A model generated the notes under the pieces. It was given only the letters and a program-made list of their open reading frames with translations, searched no databases and was not told the origin of the DNA. From Chloroflexi bacterium RBG_16_48_8 (GTDB lineage Bacteria > Chloroflexota > Anaerolineae > Anaerolineales > E44-bin32), in contig MGNI01000138.1 in the NCBI GenBank assembly GCA_001795115.1, forward strand, positions 14,730-24,908: 10,179 nt of DNA. Direction: 5' to 3'. The stretch's first letter is position 1, and each line of letters opens with the position of its first letter. A program made the position numbers and the translations under genes. Positions 6,063 through 10,179 of the stretch are shown piece by piece.

Positions 6063-6777
6063 GAACCTTCTTCGCAATGTTTCCTTCTTGTCTTCAATGG
6101 AAGAAATCCTGGAGCGTAGAGTGTCGAGCTCTTGGGAGCATGCTTGCTATCCATCCATATCTGAAGCCTTTTGGTTGATCAACCAACCTGGACCAACCTT
6201 CAAACAAGGTCTTCGCCCAATATATTGGGACTGTAGAAATCACTACAAACTGAAACAATGAACAATAGCAGGCTTTTAGAAAATAGGAACGATATAAAAA
6301 TGAAGAGTGTAGAATAATGGCCTACCCTCAGGAAGCAAGGACAGGCTTCCATGAGGCTTTACGAACAAGGAAAAAATTCAGCTCCGGGATTGATGATTTC
6401 TATACGCCAGATCCCTCCAGCAAAGCCATCGTCCTCAAAGATATCGGAAAAATCATAGACCTTCCGATATGGGTTTTGATCAAAACAAATAACAATTTTT
6501 ATACAAGCTTGGTTGGGTGCATTCCGTTTTATGTTCCATACTTCCATTGCTTTGGAGGTAGTGGGTGGTACAAGACGATACCGCAGCCCTACACCACCCC
6601 ACTCTCACCTTGGAGACCTGTAATACGGGATTTTTAGCAATCCCTCACCGGGTTCGATGCGGTTGCATAAAATGAGTCGAAATGCAAAAATCGTATAGGA
6701 CATTAGCGAACTATTGAATAGACCTATCTTCTGGCCTTTCCACAGTCATGAAGCTGTCAATGGATATAAAATCTTGA
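6044..6777. other. Gene-less stretch between the PadR operon and the GT87-like remnant
   Basis: About 730 AT-rich bases upstream of the minus-strand operon hold only short frames without ribosome sites or family resemblance. The longest is 106 codons at 6317-6637; its composition does not look protein-like, an opposing frame of similar quality overlaps it, and I do not accept either. Visible structures are a 16-base palindrome (6171-6186) and an imperfect inverted repeat between GTGGGTGGT (about 6561) and ACCACCCCAC (about 6592). The rest shows nothing identifiable and may be decayed coding sequence. Confidence 0.5.
6171..6186. repeat. Perfect 16-base palindrome
   Basis: TTGGTTGATCAACCAA is identical to its own reverse complement with no central spacer. 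It lies in a gene-less region about 130 bases upstream of the padR promoter, and part of it (ACCAACC) recurs just downstream at about 6192-6198. It could be a protein-binding site, but no promoter is tied to it, so the role is unknown. Confidence 0.5.
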
Positions 6778-7915
6778 ACTTCATTTCCAGCCATTTTCAT
6801 ATCACTTTTTCTGCTAACTTCATTTGGAGTGATCGCTGTAGGCCATGTGATTTCCAATAAGCCTTTATTATTGATATTATCTGAATATTCCTGGGCTTGA
6901 CTACATCGATTATTTTAGGGCATCGACAAACATACTGAACAACATTAGCCCCTATAAGATCATAAACACGCGCTATGTCCCAACACCCATTCCCGCTTTG
7001 TTGAACACCCTATTTGTCCCCTTCGACTTTGAACGAGCCAGAAACATCATGTTTGTGCTCATTGCCTTTTCCGTGGCTATTGCGACCTTCATGGCAACCT
7101 CATTATTCCCATTTCCCAAATCGGATAGAAAACGGATACTCTTTGGCGGACTTCTAGCCTTGTTCTTTAGTTACCCTTTTTACTTCCTTCTCAACCGAAC
7201 GAATATCGATGGCTGGGTTCTTCTCTTCATTTGTGCAGGGCTATTCTTTGTACAAAAACCCAAAAAAGAATGGATCAGTGGGCTATTTTTCTCCTTAACG
7301 ATCGTCTTCAAGATTTATACCATAGTAATCCTCCTGCCCATTTTTCTATACCGTCGTTGGAGGTTGCTTGTGTGGTGTGGGCTATGGTTAGTCTTCTGGG
7401 GGATTGCATCGAGCTTTTGGATCTTAGACTTTCGAAATATTCTGCTTGAGCGCTCGCAAGGTCTTCTCAGGTTAGATGAGAATGGAAGTTTATATGCGAC
7501 AACCGTATTGATTTTGGTTTTGCTGGGCTTATTCGGAATACCGATCAAAGCCAATATTCTGCTCATATCCCTCGTCCCTATCGTTGTGGCCGTTATCTAT
7601 GCAGCGCTTATATCCATCGTGATATATGCAGATCACAAAATGGGAAGAAATCAAAAAGAAGAAATGACATCTTATGCGCTGTACCTCCCATTTATGGTGG
7701 CGCTGCCACAAACCGTAACCCATTATTCTTTTATCGTTCTCTTCATTCTTATACCGACGATCTGCTATTTATGGCAGGCTACAACGAAACGCTCCATGGT
7801 ATTAATTCTCATGACGATAGGGCTCTGCATGACCCAGTGGCAGGCAGTTGCTGCTTCCTTTCTGACACAGAATGTTTTTGCAAATGCGATACCGGGATTA
7901 GGATTGGTATTGTAA
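6778..7915 (+). pseudogene. GT87-like polytopic glycosyltransferase, disrupted 5' part
   Basis: GT87/DUF2029-type proteins are GT-C enzymes that transfer sugars from polyprenyl-phosphate donors at the outer face of the membrane. The long frame (6875-7915) gives a hydrophobic protein with about eight to nine membrane segments. It opens with DYIDYFRASTNILNNISPY and NTRYVPTPIPALLNTLF, which resembles the first outer loop with its acidic residue. No ATG exists between the in-frame TGA at 6872 and this loop. The expected first membrane helix lies in another frame: ISLFLLTSFGVIAVGHVI at about 6802-6855, ending at TGA 6898, so a frameshift falls between 6875 and 6897. That helix frame itself has a TGA at 6775 behind a possible ATG at 6748. 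A TTG at 6998 could be used as a start but would omit the helix and loop. The frame stays open after the TAA at 7913 up to 7996, so the C-terminus may also be shortened. The family call is moderate and the disruption is well supported. Confidence 0.7.
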
Positions 7916-8300
7916 ATGGTGAGCATTACGATATACAAATTATATCTCTGGCGCCAAATCCAGCTTACAAGATCCCATGCTGCAGAGAAATTAAAATGAC
8001 GTATTTTTATGCTCAAACCTCGATCAATAAATATCCCTGGTCGTAACGATTCTTCTCAAGGGGAGTGGCCTACTTTGGGCAAAATTACTTCCCCTAATAA
8101 AGGGTTAAATGCTTCTATCTATGAAAAATTTCGCTTTCATGCTCGGAAACAGGAAATCGCTGCGATAGGAACCTATTTAGATATTCATCCCCCTTCTCTT
8201 CCCTCAAGCTGAATTCATAAGCTCTGACAATGAAGGTAAGAAAATCACAGCTCTAGGAGTCTGAAAGATTGGATCAAGTCACAATTATGGGATAGGTATT
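7916..8300. other. Gap between the GT87-like remnant and the dioxygenase gene
   Basis: This stretch of about 385 bases holds a possible decayed tail of the membrane protein (open to 7996, basic residues) and a 67-codon frame at 8009-8212 without a ribosome site or family resemblance. No convincing promoter for the dioxygenase gene could be fixed; only imperfect boxes occur between 8220 and 8295. I see no RNA gene, repeat or terminator here. Confidence 0.45.
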
Positions 8301-9278
8301 ATGCGACTTAATGGCCTTCATCACGTAACAGCTATCAGCGCAAAAATTATTGGCAATGTCGATTTCTACACCAATGTTTTGGGGTTGCGTTTGGTGAAGA
8401 AATCTGTCAATCAAGATGATGTTTCCGCCTACCACCTATTCTATGCCGACAAACTCGGTTCTCCAGGCACAGATATGACTTTCTTTGATTGGCCTCGTAT
8501 GGGTACGGAGATGCGCGGAACGGATAGCATTGTTGGAACAGCTTTTCGCGTATCTGGTCATGATGCCCTGGCTTTTTGGGCAGACCGATTTGTAGAGCTT
8601 GCTGTAGTCCATGAACAGTTAACAGAATTTAATGCGCGAGCTATTCTTCCCTTTGAAGATCGAGAGGGGCAACGCCTGTACCTGGTGCATGATGCGGGGG
8701 TAGCATACGAAGGTGAAATCTGGCATCACCCGGATATCCCGGATGCATATGCCCTTCGCGGCTTCTATGGTGTGATTCTGTCCATACCCTCTTTTGAAAA
8801 TCTTGCACCCATTTTGGTCGAGATTTTAAATTTCCAAGAAAAAGCACGCACTACCTGGTTGGATGGTGAAACCCCAGCCATCATTTTCCAGACCTTGGAA
8901 GGTAAAGGTGCCGGTGCCGAAATCTGGCTTCTGGAAGAACCCGAAAAAAACCCCGCACGATTAGGAGCTGGGGGCGTTCATCATGTCGCATTCCGCGTCC
9001 CTGATGTCGAAGAAGAGAAAAAATGGCGTTCTCATCTGGTTGAATCGGGTTTACATGTTTCAAACATCATCGATCGTTTCTGGTTCCGCTCCATTTATTT
9101 CCGAGTGTCCAATGGCATTCTCTTCGAGATTGCCACCGATGGTCCTGGCTTTGGTATTGATGAAGAACAGGAGGCATTGGGTGAAAAATTGGTGCTCCCA
9201 CCTTTCTTGGAAGCACGTCGAGAGGAAATTGAGACTGGGTTGATACCCATTGGAAAAGAAGTTGAAATGGATAAATAG
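8301..9278 (+). CDS. VOC-family ring-cleaving dioxygenase (glyoxalase/bleomycin-resistance fold)
   Basis: The 325-residue protein matches the length and motifs of the two-domain VOC group annotated as ring-cleaving dioxygenases, such as the MhqO/MhqA-like proteins linked to quinone and catechol tolerance. The N-terminal VOC module starts with LHHVTAISA (6-14) and continues with FYTNVLGLRLVKKSVNQDD. The signature region YHLFYADKLGSPGTDMTFFD follows at about 44-63. The second module has GVHHVAFRV (225-233) and ILFEIATDGPGF (273-284). Likely metal ligands are H8, H228 and E276, assigned by family pattern. The protein is expected to be cytosolic, with no signal or membrane segment. The ATG at 8301 follows a weak GGATAGG site; it is chosen because LNGLHHV is the usual N-terminus of the family. 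It stands alone: the gene before it is a remnant and a separate promoter lies after it. The substrate is unproven. Confidence 0.9.
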   Translation: MRLNGLHHVTAISAKIIGNVDFYTNVLGLRLVKKSVNQDDVSAYHLFYADKLGSPGTDMTFFDWPRMGTEMRGTDSIVGTAFRVSGHDALAFWADRFVELAVVHEQLTEFNARAILPFEDREGQRLYLVHDAGVAYEGEIWHHPDIPDAYALRGFYGVILSIPSFENLAPILVEILNFQEKARTTWLDGETPAIIFQTLEGKGAGAEIWLLEEPEKNPARLGAGGVHHVAFRVPDVEEEKKWRSHLVESGLHVSNIIDRFWFRSIYFRVSNGILFEIATDGPGFGIDEEQEALGEKLVLPPFLEARREEIETGLIPIGKEVEMDK

Positions 9279-9335
9279 ATCTGCTCAACACGAGGTTCGT
9301 TCTATCTTGTAGTTCAGGGAGTTGAAAATCCTTGC

Positions 9336-9365
9336 TTGACAGAGCATCTGCAAGCATGATAAAGT
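9336..9365 (+). promoter_or_regulatory. Promoter of the small-ORF unit
   Basis: TTGACA (9336-9341) is a perfect -35 box. TAAAGT (9360-9365) follows after an 18-base spacer, giving a start near 9372. It lies after the dioxygenase stop (9278) and serves only the short unit that ends at the terminator at 9548-9586. Confidence 0.68.
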
Positions 9366-9380
9366 CATATCACTTAGCCA

Positions 9381-9404
9381 TTTGAGTGTCAATCAACGCT
9401 CAAA
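9381..9404 (+). other. Leader hairpin of the small-ORF unit
   Basis: TTTGAGTG (9381-9388) pairs with CGCTCAAA (9397-9404), eight pairs including one T-G wobble, around an eight-base loop. It falls at the very 5' end of the predicted transcript. It does not cover the ribosome site at 9422-9428. It could protect the RNA end or be a regulatory element. Confidence 0.5.
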
Positions 9405-9436
9405 GAACCAAAATTCTTCACAAGGAGGCGCATCAC

Positions 9437-9505
9437 ATGTCAAGAATCAAAAAAGTTGCTTCTCGCAAAGATGCGGGTGCGCCTTGGGAGTCTCTGCTTC
9501 GCTGA
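9437..9505 (+). CDS. Small ORF, 22 codons, strong ribosome site; a +1 shift would extend it to 45 residues
   Basis: The ATG at 9437 has a textbook AAGGAGG site (9422-9428) eight bases upstream, a promoter and leader hairpin before it, and a strong terminator after it. The product is short and basic: MSRIKKVASRKDAGAP, then WESLLR, then TGA (9503-9505). I do not recognise a family. Skipping the T of the TGA (reading CGC, then GAG from 9504) opens a second segment of 23 residues, EQHSLLDLNVIQTFMVTGA plus IAGP, ending at TGA 9573-9575 inside the terminator stem. This segment has protein-like composition. The two parts may be one small gene broken by a one-base insertion or sequencing error, or joined by +1 frameshifting. 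Alternatively the 22-codon ORF is a leader peptide or a complete microprotein. Confidence 0.55.
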   Translation: MSRIKKVASRKDAGAPWESLLR

Positions 9506-9527
9506 GCAACACTCCTTACTGGACCTC

Positions 9528-9544
9528 AACGTCATCCAGACGTT
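9528..9544 (+). other. Small hairpin before the terminator
   Basis: AACGTC (9528-9533), loop ATCCA and GACGTT (9539-9544) form a perfect six-base-pair stem-loop. It ends three bases before the main terminator stem, giving the RNA a tandem-hairpin 3' end. It also lies inside the alternative +1 coding segment. Confidence 0.5.
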
Positions 9545-9547
9545 CAT

Positions 9548-9586
9548 GGTCACGGGCGCAATTGCAGGCCCGTGACCTTTTTCTTT
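9548..9586 (+). terminator. Strong intrinsic terminator of the small-ORF unit
   Basis: GGTCACGGGC (9548-9557) and GCCCGTGACC (9568-9577) form a perfect GC-rich 10-base-pair stem. The 10-base loop is GCAATTGCAG, and TTTTTCTTT follows. It is one of the best terminators in the window and defines a transcript of about 210 bases from the promoter at 9336. Confidence 0.92.
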
Positions 9587-9648
9587 CCTTCATAGTCCCT
9601 CCTGTCCTTCGACACAACGAGAAAAGGTCAAGGGAATTCATCGGGAAT

Positions 9649-9661
9649 TGACCATGGGTCA
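9649..9661. repeat. Short inverted repeat upstream of the RIO kinase region
   Basis: TGACC (9649-9653) and GGTCA (9657-9661) are inverted arms around ATG. It overlaps a TTGACC (9648-9653) that could act as a -35 box, but TATAAG (9678-9683) is 24 bases away, too far for a normal pair. It may be an operator or chance. No firm promoter for the downstream genes could be fixed. Confidence 0.3.
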
Positions 9662-9724
9662 TTTTTCGCTGTCAGCTTATAAGCACGTATTCTGGTCCCG
9701 GAAAAGGGAGAAAGGAGCCCAGCC

Positions 9725-9844
9725 ATGAGACTTGAATTGACGCAGGATGAAGTTCGATCCTTCGATGTGAAAAATGAAACGAATATTCAAAGGAATAAGG
9801 GAAAACAAGAAGATGAACATAGAACACAACTTTCAGAATTTTGA
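9725..9844 (+). CDS. 39-codon ORF with strong ribosome site, overlapping the RIO kinase start
   Basis: The ATG at 9725 has AAAGGAG (9711-9717) seven bases upstream, the best ribosome site near the kinase gene. The product begins MRLELTQDEVRSFDVKN, is rich in charged residues and ends QLSEF before TGA 9842-9844. It matches no family I know and has no membrane segment. It overlaps the kinase reading frame by 32 bases if the kinase starts at 9813. It could be a leader ORF coupling ribosomes to the kinase start, which itself has a poor site. It could also be the true kinase N-terminus separated by a frameshift. Expression is plausible and function is unknown. Confidence 0.45.
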   Translation: MRLELTQDEVRSFDVKNETNIQRNKGKQEDEHRTQLSEF

Positions 9845-10179
9845 CGATGATCTAGATGCTGACCATGAGGCTTTCTTTGATCCCAGGAGGATGGATCGTA
9901 AGGCACGACGCAAACGGTCTCCCAAGCCGGTTCATCGACCCAAAGTCACCCAGGATCAGATCCTGGAGAAGATCACGGATGAGCTTGGATGGGAGAATGA
10001 ATTCCAAACATCTTATCGACCATCGAAATATGAGGCGGGATGGCTCCTGGATTCGCTACGACCTTTCTTCGAACAAGGGTTTATTTCTGATGTGCTCTCA
10101 CTCATCACAGGTGGCAAGGAAGCCAGCGTATACTGCTGTCAAGCCCATGCTAGCATGGATACGAATTGGCTGGCGGCCA
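9813..10179 (+). CDS. RIO1-type atypical serine kinase, N-terminal part (3' end outside window)
   Basis: RIO kinases are small atypical Ser/Thr kinases or ATPases; in bacteria of this type they are soluble proteins of unsettled role. The visible 122 residues start acidic (NFDDDLDADHEAFFDP), then a basic stretch (RKARRKRSPKP, 29-39), then the family pre-kinase region with YRPSKYEAGWLLDSLRPFFE. The nucleotide-binding loop GGKEASVYCC (100-109) follows, and the frame ends at NWLAA, just before the usual catalytic-Lys segment (AAKVYRP in relatives). The metal-binding and catalytic Asp motifs are beyond the window. The start is uncertain: ATG 9813 lacks a good ribosome site, and an in-frame ATG at 9774 has none either. 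The overlapping ORF from 9725 has a good site, suggesting coupling. Confidence 0.82.
   Translation, partial: MNIEHNFQNFDDDLDADHEAFFDPRRMDRKARRKRSPKPVHRPKVTQDQILEKITDELGWENEFQTSYRPSKYEAGWLLDSLRPFFEQGFISDVLSLITGGKEASVYCCQAHASMDTNWLAA

Noticed and set aside
6046..6261. 71-codon frame starting over the padR promoter
   Set aside because: Starts inside the promoter and operator region of the opposite gene, has no ribosome site, and is unlike any protein family.
6317..6637. 106-codon frame on the plus strand
   Set aside because: No ribosome site, no recognisable motif, odd composition, and an overlapping minus-strand frame of similar quality; it lies in a degraded spacer.
6998..7915. GT87-like protein as an intact gene starting at TTG 6998
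   Set aside because: In-frame family-typical residues continue upstream of the TTG to 6875, and there is no ribosome site before it; the gene is better read as disrupted.
8009..8212. 67-codon frame before the dioxygenase gene
   Set aside because: No ribosome site and no family resemblance; probably chance or decayed sequence.
9382..9651. 89-codon frame across the small-ORF unit
   Set aside because: Begins inside the leader hairpin with no ribosome site, runs through the strong terminator, and has low-quality composition.
1..10179. CRISPR array, insertion sequence or phage genes
   Set aside because: No regularly spaced repeats, transposase motifs, terminal inverted repeats or phage proteins were seen on either strand.

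Overview
The window looks like a chromosomal segment from a Chloroflexota bacterium, probably of the Anaerolineae type. This is an inference from protein style: a RIO-type kinase start with a GGKEASVY loop, a PadR/MacB-type ABC cassette, and a GT87-like membrane protein. GC content is moderate and spacers are long. No phage, plasmid, CRISPR or transposase genes are visible. The segment mixes a few intact genes with clearly decaying ones.

Left part (1-2330): the 3' end of a sensor histidine kinase with a hairpin behind it; a tRNA-Pro(CGG) with its own promoter and terminator; about 460 bases with no recognisable gene except an orphan terminator-like hairpin; a heavily deleted and frameshifted maeB (malic enzyme-phosphotransacetylase) remnant; one REP-like motif; and a tRNA-Arg(CCG) with promoter and terminator. 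The two tRNA genes flank the maeB remnant.

Middle (2415-6062, minus strand): a compact three-gene operon, PadR-family repressor, then MacB/LolD-type ATPase, then a double-FtsX permease, with overlapping stop and start codons. A near-consensus promoter (TTGACA, 17 bases, TATACT) lies directly upstream. A perfect 8+8 base inverted repeat sits across its -10 box and start point, which fits an autoregulated efflux or envelope-export cassette. The ATPase has Asn where the switch (H-loop) His is expected. The operon ends at the hairpin that also terminates tRNA-Arg, so that terminator appears bidirectional.

Right part (6045-10179): about 730 bases without a convincing gene, containing a 16-base perfect palindrome; a polytopic GT87-like glycosyltransferase whose first membrane helix and catalytic-loop region are split by a stop and a frameshift; a gene-poor gap; an intact VOC-family ring-cleaving dioxygenase (glyoxalase fold); a miniature transcription unit with promoter, leader hairpin, strong ribosome site, 22-codon ORF and strong terminator; and finally a 39-codon ORF with a strong ribosome site overlapping the start of a RIO1-type kinase that runs off the window.

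No wholly new multi-gene system is evident. The least explained elements are the small-ORF unit at 9336-9586, where a +1 shift at the stop codon would give a 45-residue product, and the H-loop-deficient ABC ATPase.
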